This document shows, piece after piece, positions 53,955-60,876 of a DNA stretch of 64,000 nucleotides. The notes beneath the pieces are model-generated. The model was given only the letters and a program-made list of their open reading frames with translations. It had not been told where the DNA came from and did no database searches. This DNA is from a delta proteobacterium NaphS2. Its GTDB lineage: Bacteria > Desulfobacterota > DSM-4660 > Desulfatiglandales > Desulfatiglandaceae. The stretch covers positions 1-64,000 of the forward strand of contig ADZZ01000348.1 of assembly GCA_000179315.1 (NCBI GenBank), written 5' to 3'. The translations under genes and the position numbers were made by a program. Numbering within the stretch: the stretch's first letter is position 1; each line of letters starts with the position of its first letter.

Positions 53955-54815
53955 CTAGACAACACCCCCTACCGCAGTCAGTCCCGCACCTGCTGCCGCC
54001 GGGACCTGTGCAATGGGCGCCAATGGTTTGCCACCCTTGTTGAGAATCAGCTTCAGAACCCGTTCAGTCTGGGTCATGACCTTGAGACATGCCCCGTGGG
54101 GAGTCAGTTTGGCTTTTTCGGCATATCCCTCGATGTATCGGTAGGAATTCCCGACGGTATCGTCTGATTGCTTTCCCACCAGATGGCACAAAGCCTGGGC
54201 CGCAAGTTCCGCCACGATCTCCTGTATGGGGTCCTGTCCTTTCTTGAGGCCTTTCTGAATTTTGTCGTGGGCTGCATGGCTCAGTTCGTGGAAAAAGGTT
54301 TTTTCCGCCGGGGTGGCCAGCGCAATCTCCTTTCTTTTAGGCGAGTAGTAGCCATAACACCGGTAGTTCCCCGGTATGGCCCGGACCTTCAAACCCCATT
54401 CCCTGGCCCTTTCAAGCAAAGGCAGTTCAGGAAGTTCGACCTGTTCGTAGGCAAGGGGTTCACCGTCCGTATCTTCATATCGGAAGACGGGCCGAACCAT
54501 AAATCCCACAAGGGTTTCCTGCTCTTCCCCTGTTTTTTCGTCCCCGGTCTTTATCATACGGGGTACCAGGATATGGAATCCCTTGGACCCTTTCTTGACG
54601 TGCCGGTTTGCCTTTCGCCACTGCTTGTATCCCCTGGCATCTGCCGTGCCCGCCAGGAACATCAAAATGCGGTTCAGGACAGACCACTTGCCCGATGGAA
54701 TATCGTCTGCCATGGGAAACATGGCACATGCCACCGCTTCAGGGATATCACCACTTTTGAACCTTTCCAGGATGCCATCCAGCACCTTTTTGATTTTGTC
54801 GTTTATTTTGACCAC
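53955..54815 (-). CDS. ArdC-like antirestriction protein with zincin domain
   Basis: 286 residues. The N-terminal domain (MVKINDKIKKVLDGILERFK; SVLNRILMFLAGTADARGYKQW) matches the ssDNA-binding ArdC_N (DUF1738) domain, and the C-terminal one has the zinc motif KTFFHELSHAAHDKI (HExxH). ArdC proteins protect incoming conjugative DNA against restriction. The ATG at 54815 follows GAGGTGG. Typical for ICEs and plasmids. The Ala/Pro-rich C-terminal tail is low-complexity. Confidence 0.85.
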   Translation of the reverse strand: MVKINDKIKKVLDGILERFKSGDIPEAVACAMFPMADDIPSGKWSVLNRILMFLAGTADARGYKQWRKANRHVKKGSKGFHILVPRMIKTGDEKTGEEQETLVGFMVRPVFRYEDTDGEPLAYEQVELPELPLLERAREWGLKVRAIPGNYRCYGYYSPKRKEIALATPAEKTFFHELSHAAHDKIQKGLKKGQDPIQEIVAELAAQALCHLVGKQSDDTVGNSYRYIEGYAEKAKLTPHGACLKVMTQTERVLKLILNKGGKPLAPIAQVPAAAGAGLTAVGGVV

Positions 54816-54841
54816 CTCATTTTTTTAAGCGGATTTCTATC

Positions 54842-54870
54842 AAAACCCCCACACCACGTATGGGGGTTTT
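54842..54870. terminator. hairpin before the ArdC-like gene
   Basis: AAAACCCCCA (54842-54851) pairs perfectly with TGGGGGTTTT (54861-54870), so the hairpin ends in U on both strands. It lies between the RadC-like gene and the ArdC-like gene, 27 bases before the ArdC start. Confidence 0.75.
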
Positions 54871-54889
54871 GTCCGAAGATCGAGCAGTT

Positions 54890-55399
54890 CTAGATTTTTA
54901 AGAATCCCTTAGCCTCACGATTGATTTCATCCATGATGCCTTTTTCCGAAAAGCTGTAGTAGTCGTCACCCACGATGATGTGGTCGTGCAAAAGGGCGTC
55001 AACGGCGGTGAGCGCCAACGCCACTTTCCGGGTAAGCACCCTGTCTTCTCCGGAAGGTTCAGTATGCCGGGATGGATGGTTGTGCACCAGAACCACGGCG
55101 CCGGCCTTCAGTGCCAGCAAACGCTTAATTATTTCCCTTGGATAGACCGCGGAACTCGACAGGGTCCCCGTAAACATTTTTTCAATACCCAGAATATGAT
55201 TCCGGATATCCAGGAAAATGCAGTAGAGCCTTTCCACATCATCGTTTTCAGCAAAGATCGGTTTGACAATGTTGAACACTTCGTGCGGCCCGTTCAGCGG
55301 CTGTCCTCTGGCCTCTTCCTTAACCATGGCCGCGAATTTACCTGATCGCAGATCTTCCCAGAAACGCTGTTCACTAATCGTTTGGGTATTCTTTTCCAT
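54890..55399 (-). CDS. RadC-like JAB-domain protein
   Basis: 169 residues with the JAMM pattern VLVHNHPSRHTEPSGEDR and the flanking FLDIRNHILGIEKMFTGTLSSSAVYPREI of RadC/YeeS proteins, common on mobile elements. Metal residues His, His, Asp are present. Activity is unknown; some relatives are deubiquitinase-like in fold, which is notable since a ubiquitin-like operon is 13 kb away, but there is no other link. AAAGGAG precedes the ATG. Hairpins lie on both sides of the gene. Confidence 0.85.
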   Translation of the reverse strand: MEKNTQTISEQRFWEDLRSGKFAAMVKEEARGQPLNGPHEVFNIVKPIFAENDDVERLYCIFLDIRNHILGIEKMFTGTLSSSAVYPREIIKRLLALKAGAVVLVHNHPSRHTEPSGEDRVLTRKVALALTAVDALLHDHIIVGDDYYSFSEKGIMDEINREAKGFLKI

Positions 55400-55422
55400 C
55401 TGGTTTCTCCTTTCATAAAATC

Positions 55423-55454
55423 AAAAAGCCTTCCGGTCCGGAGATCGGAAGGCT
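55423..55454 (-). terminator. terminator hairpin before the RadC-like gene
   Basis: On the minus strand AGCCTTCCG (55454-55446) and CGGAAGGCT (55435-55427) pair perfectly, followed by TTTTGATTTT. The RadC-like start codon lies at 55399, only 23 bases beyond. Confidence 0.75.
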
Positions 55455-55481
55455 TAACGGATTTGTATCGATCTTTTTGGT

Positions 55482-56354
55482 TCAGTCCATGACAATCTTT
55501 CTTCGAGGTCTTTCAAGCATTTCATCCATGGCTTTTTCCACTTCTGCCATGCCGTCCCGAATCTGTTCTTTCAGCTGGTCATTGGACCGGATGATGTCGG
55601 CTGTGTTTCCCCCCAGAACGGCCCTGGCCCGGTCGACCAGTTGCGCCAACTCATGATCGTCAAAGATGTTTCTTTCTTTGAAAGTTTCGAAAAAGGCATA
55701 GAAGTTATTGATGGTGCCGTTCTTGAAAACCTTCGGTTTGGTATCGCCACCGTTGGTGAAACGCTCCGTGATACGTTCAATCATTCCTGAAAACTCCTCT
55801 CTCAGCGACATAACAGCCATTTCACGCGCATCCTCCATGCTTTGCACGAACTTCTGTTTTTCCCGTTCGTACACTTCCGGTGACAGTACTCCGGATCGGC
55901 CGTTCGGCACATCGAGGACCACGAAACGCCAGGTAAAAGAGAATTTTGAAGCGATATTCACCGGATAATCCGTCTCGTTGAAAAGATCTCCCAGGTGCAG
56001 CATGGCCGCTTCTCTGAGACGGTCATAGCGGCTGATGAATTCACCGACCTTCTCGTTGAATTCCGTCTGAAACCGTGTCAGTTGTTCGTCCACCCTGGAA
56101 ATCATTTCCTTGGGAACGAAGACCATGCCGTTAATTGGAAAAGGCAGGCTCATGCCCGAAAGATATCCTCTCGCGGCATTGGCAACCTTGTGGATCGGTT
56201 TAAGCGCACAGGGGTCCACCAGTTTTTTCTGTGTGCTGAGCCACTGGCCGGCATCTGCCATGTGTGTAATCTGCTCAGCCTTGATTTTTCGTCTGGCGCC
56301 CCAGATGCTGCTGGAAAGCTGGATCAAACATCCCTTTTCAAATATATTTTCCAT
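55482..56354 (-). CDS. DUF3150-like protein
   Basis: 290 residues from the ATG at 56354, which follows AAGGAG. All helical: KGCLIQLSSSIWGARRKI, then QLTRFQTEFNEKVGEFISRYDRLREAAMLH and a long region with REEFSGMIERITERF. I recognise this as the DUF3150 type found next to ATPases on plasmids and phages, often annotated as unknown. In other elements it neighbours a MoxR/Ycf46-type AAA ATPase, as here. The open frame to 56456 is not supported. Confidence 0.65.
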   Translation of the reverse strand: MENIFEKGCLIQLSSSIWGARRKIKAEQITHMADAGQWLSTQKKLVDPCALKPIHKVANAARGYLSGMSLPFPINGMVFVPKEMISRVDEQLTRFQTEFNEKVGEFISRYDRLREAAMLHLGDLFNETDYPVNIASKFSFTWRFVVLDVPNGRSGVLSPEVYEREKQKFVQSMEDAREMAVMSLREEFSGMIERITERFTNGGDTKPKVFKNGTINNFYAFFETFKERNIFDDHELAQLVDRARAVLGGNTADIIRSNDQLKEQIRDGMAEVEKAMDEMLERPRRKIVMD

Positions 56355-56373
56355 ATCATTGTTCTCCTTATGA

Positions 56374-56396
56374 CCATGGCACCCACAGAGCCATGG
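56374..56396. promoter_or_regulatory. hairpin before the DUF3150-like gene
   Basis: CCATGGC (56374-56380) pairs with GCCATGG (56390-56396). No U run follows on the minus strand. The start codon is 20 bases away, so it may affect translation rather than termination. Confidence 0.45.
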
Positions 56397-56446
56397 CTTG
56401 AAATATTTGTTGGATTTTCGAAGGATTATCTGCGAATTGAAATGCG

Positions 56447-56644
56447 TTATCCGCAAAGGGGCAGGTATTTCTTGGTGTGTGTTTGATTTTCCTGAAAATA
56501 GGCGGGAGTGAGGGTTCTTGCCGTCTCCCTGCCCAGGAGCTTTTTGAGGAATTCGGATTCGGTGACACAGCTCTTTCCCTTGAATCCCCGGGTTTCGATT
56601 TTGATCTCACCATCATTTTTGATTTCCACGATGATTTCCTTCAT
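56447..56644 (-). CDS. DUF2997 family small protein
   Basis: 65 residues: MKEIIVEIKNDGEIKIETRG, then FKGKSCVTESEFLKKLLG, the whole DUF2997 pattern with its Cys. These small proteins are found with DUF1257 (Ycf35-like) and a Ycf46-like ATPase, also in cyanobacteria. The ATG at 56644 follows AAAGGAG; the open frame to 56863 is antisense-like and wrong. Role unknown; probably part of a complex with the two genes upstream. Confidence 0.8.
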   Translation of the reverse strand: MKEIIVEIKNDGEIKIETRGFKGKSCVTESEFLKKLLGRETARTLTPAYFQENQTHTKKYLPLCG

Positions 56645-56657
56645 GTCTTTTCTCCTT

Positions 56658-57032
56658 TCATGATATGCGAACGTGAAGCCGGATGCCTTCATCGGTCTTT
56701 TGCTCGAAAACGGAATATCCCTTTTTTCTGGCTTCAATTCGGGTTCTGGCAACGGCATAAGCCTGCTTGAGCAGTCCCCCCTTTGGTCCGATGACCTTTT
56801 CCAGGTTTCGGTCATAGAAATCACAAGAGAGTTCGTAACAATGCCGGTTTCGGATAACGCCAATTTCGTAATCCGCTCCTGGTACCTTGATGCAGTGATC
56901 GCAGTCGGCCTCTTTGCCGTACCACCGGAAGGTTTTCCGATCTTTGATCAATTGCAAGCCAAGCACTGCACATGCCTGGCCCAGGATTCCCAGGTCCTTT
57001 ACTTCCAGTTCAATCTTACTGATGTGGCTCAT
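56658..57032 (-). CDS. DUF1257 (Ycf35-like) protein
   Basis: 124 residues: SHISKIELEVKDLGILGQACAVLGL is the start of DUF1257, followed by CDHCIKVPGADYEIGVIRN, and AVARTRIEARKKGYSVFEQ. Directly behind the AAA ATPase (two bases between) and 13 before DUF2997, so the three are one translational unit. The family is known from cyanobacteria and plastids (ycf35) and, in bacteria, from mobile elements. Function not established. Confidence 0.82.
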   Translation of the reverse strand: MSHISKIELEVKDLGILGQACAVLGLQLIKDRKTFRWYGKEADCDHCIKVPGADYEIGVIRNRHCYELSCDFYDRNLEKVIGPKGGLLKQAYAVARTRIEARKKGYSVFEQKTDEGIRLHVRIS

Positions 57033-57034
57033 GG

Positions 57035-58444
57035 CTATTTGATCCTCCGTACACTTTGGGTTTTTTCCTTGTCTTCAGGCAGGCTGGCCCGTCTGGCACG
57101 CGTTGCGGCCCACTGCTGAAGCGCGCTGATTTCCTCTTTCATGGTTTTGGAGAGCGGCACGATGGTTTGATGGGCCTCATCGAAACCGTCAAACAGGCTG
57201 TCTTTGGCCAGTTGTTCGATTTCGGCGCCGGTCCAGCCGCTCAATTCGTTTTCACATGTTTCGGGAATCCCTGAGTGGTACCGTTCATTCATGATTTGAA
57301 TGATTTCCTGCCGTTCCTTCCTTGTGGGAAGATCCACGAAGAACATGGCGTCAAAACGTCCCGCCCTCATGAACTCCGGGGGCAGATCCTTGAGATTGTT
57401 GGCCGTGGCCATCACCAGGACTGGACTTGTGGTTTCCTGCATCCAGGTCAGAAAATGGCCAAACATGGAAGCGGTGGTGCCTCCGTCTGTGTTGGATGAC
57501 GATTTCACACCGCCAAAGACCTTGTCGATTTCATCCAGCCAGACGACCGCTTTGCCAAAGGCCTCTATTGTAGAAGTGGCCTGCCGGATCTTACGTTCAC
57601 TTTCCCCCACGAGGGATCCTTTAAGAGACGAGATATCCAACCGGATCAAGGGCCAGCCGAAGATGGAAGCCGCTGCCTTGCAGGAAAGGGACTTGCCGGT
57701 GCCCGGAATCCCCACTAGCAAAAGGGCTTTGGGTCTGGGAAGGTGCTCGTTTCCCGGTTCAAAGGCTGCCTTTCGGTTTGAAAGATACGTTTTCAATAGA
57801 TCCAGGCCACCCACCTGATTCGAGGGTACCGGTGGCCAGAACTCCATGAGTCCGGTTCTCCGAATCATCTGCATTTTCTGTTGGGTGACAATGTCCGCAC
57901 AGAAGCGTTTCTTTAAAACCAGGCTCAGGGCAAAGGCTGTCTCACTTTCAAATTCCGTGAGCCCCGAGGCCGCTTCCACGGCATCTTCTGCGATGTCTAC
58001 ATCCACGCTTTCGGCAAGTTCCTGCTGTATCCGGCGAAGTTCATCAAGGGATGGCAGCTTGAAGTCCAGAATCGTGAAAAACTTGGCAATTTCAGGGGGA
58101 AGGGTGACAGGGGGTCCCACCATTACCAGACAGCAGCCACAGGATTTCCAGATGGAAATGCTGTTCTGGATTTCCTGAATGATTTCCACGGACGAGATGA
58201 AATGATGGAAATTCTGAACAACCAGAACCGTATCATTTCTGTCTCCGAGCCATTTGACGGCTCCCAGAGGATCGGGCAGATCCTCGATGGTCCGGCCCGT
58301 CTGGATATCCGTGCGCCCCCTCAGGCAATCCCAGGAAAAGGACTGCCAGCCGGGTGTTTGGATGGACGAAATGGCCCGCAGGGGTTCTTCGGTTTCAATG
58401 TAGAATCCGGGGTAGCCTGCCTTTAAGTAACTCTGTAAATCCAT
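57035..58444 (-). CDS. Ycf46-like AAA ATPase
   Basis: 469 residues. The first 200 residues are an inactive-looking P-loop-like domain (VLVVQNFHHFISSVEIIQ), followed by a AAA domain with Walker A GIPGTGKS at residues 245-252, Walker B VVWLDEIDKVFGG and the arginine-finger region MRAGRFDAMFFVDLP. This is the Ycf46 layout. Proteins of this group may remodel complexes; the next two genes are its steady partners. AAAGGAG precedes the ATG. A hairpin with five U ends 22 bases before the start. Confidence 0.87.
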   Translation of the reverse strand: MDLQSYLKAGYPGFYIETEEPLRAISSIQTPGWQSFSWDCLRGRTDIQTGRTIEDLPDPLGAVKWLGDRNDTVLVVQNFHHFISSVEIIQEIQNSISIWKSCGCCLVMVGPPVTLPPEIAKFFTILDFKLPSLDELRRIQQELAESVDVDIAEDAVEAASGLTEFESETAFALSLVLKKRFCADIVTQQKMQMIRRTGLMEFWPPVPSNQVGGLDLLKTYLSNRKAAFEPGNEHLPRPKALLLVGIPGTGKSLSCKAAASIFGWPLIRLDISSLKGSLVGESERKIRQATSTIEAFGKAVVWLDEIDKVFGGVKSSSNTDGGTTASMFGHFLTWMQETTSPVLVMATANNLKDLPPEFMRAGRFDAMFFVDLPTRKERQEIIQIMNERYHSGIPETCENELSGWTGAEIEQLAKDSLFDGFDEAHQTIVPLSKTMKEEISALQQWAATRARRASLPEDKEKTQSVRRIK

Positions 58445-58465
58445 AATATTCTCCTTTCAGAATAG

Positions 58466-58500
58466 AAAAAGGGCTGGTCCAGTGGATTCTGGAGCAGCCC
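58466..58500 (-). terminator. terminator hairpin before the Ycf46-like gene
   Basis: On the minus strand GGGCTG pairs with CAGCCC and, inside a 2-base bulge, CCAG with CTGG; TTTTT follows (58470-58466). The start codon is at 58444, so no promoter fits between. Confidence 0.75.
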
Positions 58501-58541
58501 TTTTCGGGGTTTTTGGGAAAAAGCCCGGAATGGTTTTCCGG

Positions 58542-59054
58542 CTATTTCCCTTCGAAAATGTATTCTTCTACCAACTTCATATCAAAATCCTCGATTTCGG
58601 ATTCGGCGTTATGATTAATCAGATCCGCTTTTCGAACAACGGGCACGCTTACCGGCAGCACCTGGTAGAGCGTTAGATGCTTGCCGAAATCTTTTCGCAT
58701 GGTTCCCAGGTCCGATATTGCTTCGGCCGGATTAGCGTATGCCAGCGGATCGTCAGGGGAAGCCACCATGAACCCGAGACGGTGTTCCGGGTTGCCGATG
58801 ATGAACAGGGGTTTGAGGGTTTCCTTCGATACCGCTTCGATCAATTCCTCGTTTTCGCGGTATTGATCGTTTTCATCCAGGAAATGCTTGGCGTTTGCAA
58901 TGAAACCTTCCCGGTCATAAAGAGCTGCATCATCATGCTCCGGATTCATTTGTTTTACATGCTCGGACAGGGCCAGGATAGCCTGTGCCGGACTCTCAAA
59001 AAGAGAGGCATTTTCAATAATGCCTTTTGAAATGGTAATCAAAACCTGTGTCAT
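58542..59054 (-). CDS. ICE-associated protein of unknown function
   Basis: 170 residues: VLITISKGIIENASLFESPAQAI, ALYDREGFIANAKHFLDEND and LAYANPAEAISDLGTMRKD. Acidic, alpha/beta, no motif recognised. GGAGG is located before the ATG. It ends about 100 bases before the Ycf46-like start with the terminator hairpin in between. Nothing else can be said. Confidence 0.65.
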   Translation of the reverse strand: MTQVLITISKGIIENASLFESPAQAILALSEHVKQMNPEHDDAALYDREGFIANAKHFLDENDQYRENEELIEAVSKETLKPLFIIGNPEHRLGFMVASPDDPLAYANPAEAISDLGTMRKDFGKHLTLYQVLPVSVPVVRKADLINHNAESEIEDFDMKLVEEYIFEGK

Positions 59055-59084
59055 TTGTTCCTCCTTTGGTGTCTTTTGTTGTTC

Positions 59085-59294
59085 CTAAAGGGTGATCATG
59101 TCGATCATTCCTTCAACATGCCTTGCTGTTATGAAATCCTTGAAATAGTCGGGCCTCCCTGGAAAAGCACTGTCGCTTCTCAGGTAGTTGATGATATTTC
59201 GCATGGCGGTGTCATTGCTGACGCCTTTCTTTTTGGCAACAGACAAAAGCTTCTGCCTGTGTCTGCCGGAAATCATGTTCCAGTATTCCTGCAT
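59085..59294 (-). CDS. small protein of unknown function
   Basis: 69 residues, helical: YWNMISGRHRQKLLSVAKKKG, then SNDTAMRNIINYLRSDSAFPG. Reads like a small DNA-binding or adaptor protein, with no recognised family. GAGGAG is seven bases before the ATG. It lies 30 bases upstream of the next gene, in one direction with it. Confidence 0.6.
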   Translation of the reverse strand: MQEYWNMISGRHRQKLLSVAKKKGVSNDTAMRNIINYLRSDSAFPGRPDYFKDFITARHVEGMIDMITL

Positions 59295-59314
59295 AGTAAA
59301 TTCTCCTCTTCCGA

Positions 59315-59506
59315 TCAGAGGTTATCGTCTGTGATCCGATCTGTGAGTTCATAGACATCACGCCACTTTGCATCGCATTCGGTACAACTCATTCTCTGGT
59401 AGGCCCTGCCGGCTTCAATCTCCACAAAGCCGCCCTGAACGGAGAAGGACCCGCATGAAGGGCAGGAAAGCCCTTTTTCCTTTTCTTGGTGTTCTTTTTC
59501 TAACAC
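59315..59506 (-). CDS. small zinc-ribbon protein
   Basis: 63 residues with two knuckles, LSCPSCGSFSVQGG and RMSCTECDAKWRDVYELTD, one zinc ribbon. A GTG at 59506 with GGGAGG eight bases upstream is the likely start, overlapping the end of the DUF2958 gene by seven bases. The longer frame to 59656 is antisense-like composition. May bind nucleic acid or protein. Confidence 0.7.
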   Translation of the reverse strand: MLEKEHQEKEKGLSCPSCGSFSVQGGFVEIEAGRAYQRMSCTECDAKWRDVYELTDRITDDNL

Positions 59507-59931
59507 GTCCGGTCCTCCCTCATGCTCAACGTTTGATCGGGGTTCTGAACAGCGCCTGGAATCAGGTCCCGGACCAGGTCCGATACACTTTCTTCTTTGT
59601 TCCAGCCCTGGGCGATCCGGATCTTGTCCACATCCACAGCCCTTCGCACTTTCCACACGTCTTCAATCTCGCAGTCCACCTCAAGCCAGCCATTCACTTT
59701 GATGTCGCGCAGTTCGGACAGGGATACATACCCCCACTCCGCCATCTGATAATCGTTGTTGAGGATGCAGAATCCCCACATGAGATCACGGAGGTCCGTC
59801 TCGCAGATGTACCAGTCGCATCCGCCGATAAAGAAATGCAGATGCACCATCTTTTCTTTGAGCGGTACACCTTCGGTTTCATGAATCAGCGGCACTTTGT
59901 TCAGTCTCTCTCTTGTCGGTTCGTTCCACAT
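59500..59931 (-). CDS. DUF2958 family protein
   Basis: About 143 residues: MWNEPTRERLNKVPLIHETEGVPL, then HLHFFIGGCDWYICETD, GFCILNNDYQMAEWGYVSLSEL are the DUF2958 signature, a family of plasmids and conjugative elements with unknown role. The ATG at 59931 (MWNEP) follows AAAGGAGG by seven bases and is preferred to the GTG at 59940. Two hairpins lie just upstream. Confidence 0.85.
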   Translation of the reverse strand: MWNEPTRERLNKVPLIHETEGVPLKEKMVHLHFFIGGCDWYICETDLRDLMWGFCILNNDYQMAEWGYVSLSELRDIKVNGWLEVDCEIEDVWKVRRAVDVDKIRIAQGWNKEESVSDLVRDLIPGAVQNPDQTLSMREDRTC

Positions 59932-59952
59932 ATATTTCACCTCCTTTATGGC

Positions 59953-60026
59953 TAAACGACCTTTTCTTTCAAACGGGTCGTTTAAAGAAAAAAGACGAAA
60001 GCCACCCTATAGATAAGGTGGCTTTC
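59953..60026 (-). terminator. terminator and second hairpin before the DUF2958 gene
   Basis: On the minus strand GAAAGCCACC (60026-60017, with the mirror) and GGTGGCTTTC (60006-59997) pair, then GTCTTTTTTC follows: a strong terminator. A second inverted repeat, TAAACGACC and GGTCGTTTA (59984-59953), sits between this and the ribosome binding site. Confidence 0.75.
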
Positions 60027-60049
60027 ATTTTATAAGGTTGCTTCTGGTT

Positions 60050-60469
60050 TCAAACTTCGGTAAACATGCCGCAGGAACGGCATTCGATATGTCCGAAACC
60101 ATACGCCTTCGTAGGATTGTCAGCCCGCACAACAACATAAATGGCGCCGCAGACCGGGCAGATCCGCGCATCTTCTTTTTGATCCAATTGAGATCTCCAT
60201 ACCGTATCTTCCATATCGCTCTTACCCCTTCCCGAAAACCGGCAGGGGCCGGATGTTGATTTGATAGGAATTTTGCCGTTTGGATCAGCAGTGGGACCAG
60301 CCGCAATGGTGACAGCCGGACATCCGCCCTCACGCTGAAGCCATTCGCTGCAATCGGGGCATCGCTTCCCGCTGGTCTTGTGGGGCAGGAATATGGGATT
60401 TGAAACTTCTTTCTTCAAACGCTTGAAGTCCTTTTTCGATGGTGATTTTTCCGCTTGTGAATTCATCAA
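60050..60469 (-). CDS. zinc-ribbon protein of unknown function
   Basis: 139 residues. Cys pairs in GKRCPDCSEWL and the C-terminal ICPVCGAIYVVV...HIECRSCGMFTEV form one or two zinc ribbons, with a low-complexity middle. The start (ATG near 60466 or TTG 60469) follows AAAGGAGG by about ten bases. It overlaps the gene at 60330-60656 by 140 bases in another frame, which is long for real overlap; a frameshift joining both is possible. Confidence 0.6.
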   Translation of the reverse strand: MMNSQAEKSPSKKDFKRLKKEVSNPIFLPHKTSGKRCPDCSEWLQREGGCPAVTIAAGPTADPNGKIPIKSTSGPCRFSGRGKSDMEDTVWRSQLDQKEDARICPVCGAIYVVVRADNPTKAYGFGHIECRSCGMFTEV

Positions 60470-60656
60470 TCAATCGCCTCCTTTCTTTGTAGTTGTGAGT
60501 CTTGCGGATGCGGGCTTCGACCATATGAAGCCGCAACATGGCCAGTACCATGGTGGCGCCGAATTCCTTTGCTGGCTCGGTCGCGCTGAAAAGATCTGTG
60601 AACTTCTCTCTCAGGGTTTCCAGTTCGTTGTGAATGTTCCGGGACCTGTTCATCAT
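60330..60656 (-). CDS. small helical protein, long overlap with next gene
   Basis: 108 residues. The first 65 (RNIHNELETLREKFTDLFSA, VLAMLRLHMVEARIRKTHNYKERRRLIDEF) look like a genuine helical protein; the last 45 residues are read over the zinc-ribbon gene and look random. AAAGGAGG lies before the ATG. It may have had an earlier stop, or be fused by a shift to the downstream frame. Unknown function. Confidence 0.5.
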   Translation of the reverse strand: MMNRSRNIHNELETLREKFTDLFSATEPAKEFGATMVLAMLRLHMVEARIRKTHNYKERRRLIDEFTSGKITIEKGLQAFEERSFKSHIPAPQDQREAMPRLQRMASA

Positions 60657-60740
60657 TACCTCCTTTCATTGTGGGTCTTTGGAAAAGGTCTTTTGTTACG
60701 TTAAATGGCCTAAGAAACAGGGTTAGAGGTTCACCTAGAC

Positions 60741-60766
60741 AAAAAACGCCTCCCGACGGAGGCGTT
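60741..60766 (-). terminator. terminator behind the HerA-like gene
   Basis: On the minus strand AACGCCTCC (60766-60758) and GGAGGCGTT (60753-60745) pair around a four-base loop, then TTTTTT (60746-60741). About 110 bases past the HerA-like stop and 85 before the next start, so here a promoter would fit behind it. Confidence 0.75.
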
Positions 60767-60876
60767 CATACAAATGGCTCCTATGTCACTGCTAGTATTC
60801 TGCCGGTGTTAAAGGACCTGTTGTTCCTTCTGCTGCGGGGTGGTTATCGACAATGCGGGTCCTGTTCAGGGTGTGA

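Noticed and set aside
54890-55399. RadC-like JAB protein as the deubiquitinase of the Ubl operon
   Set aside because: It belongs to the ICE-type block 13 kb away and has RadC-type, not JAMM-deubiquitinase, surroundings.
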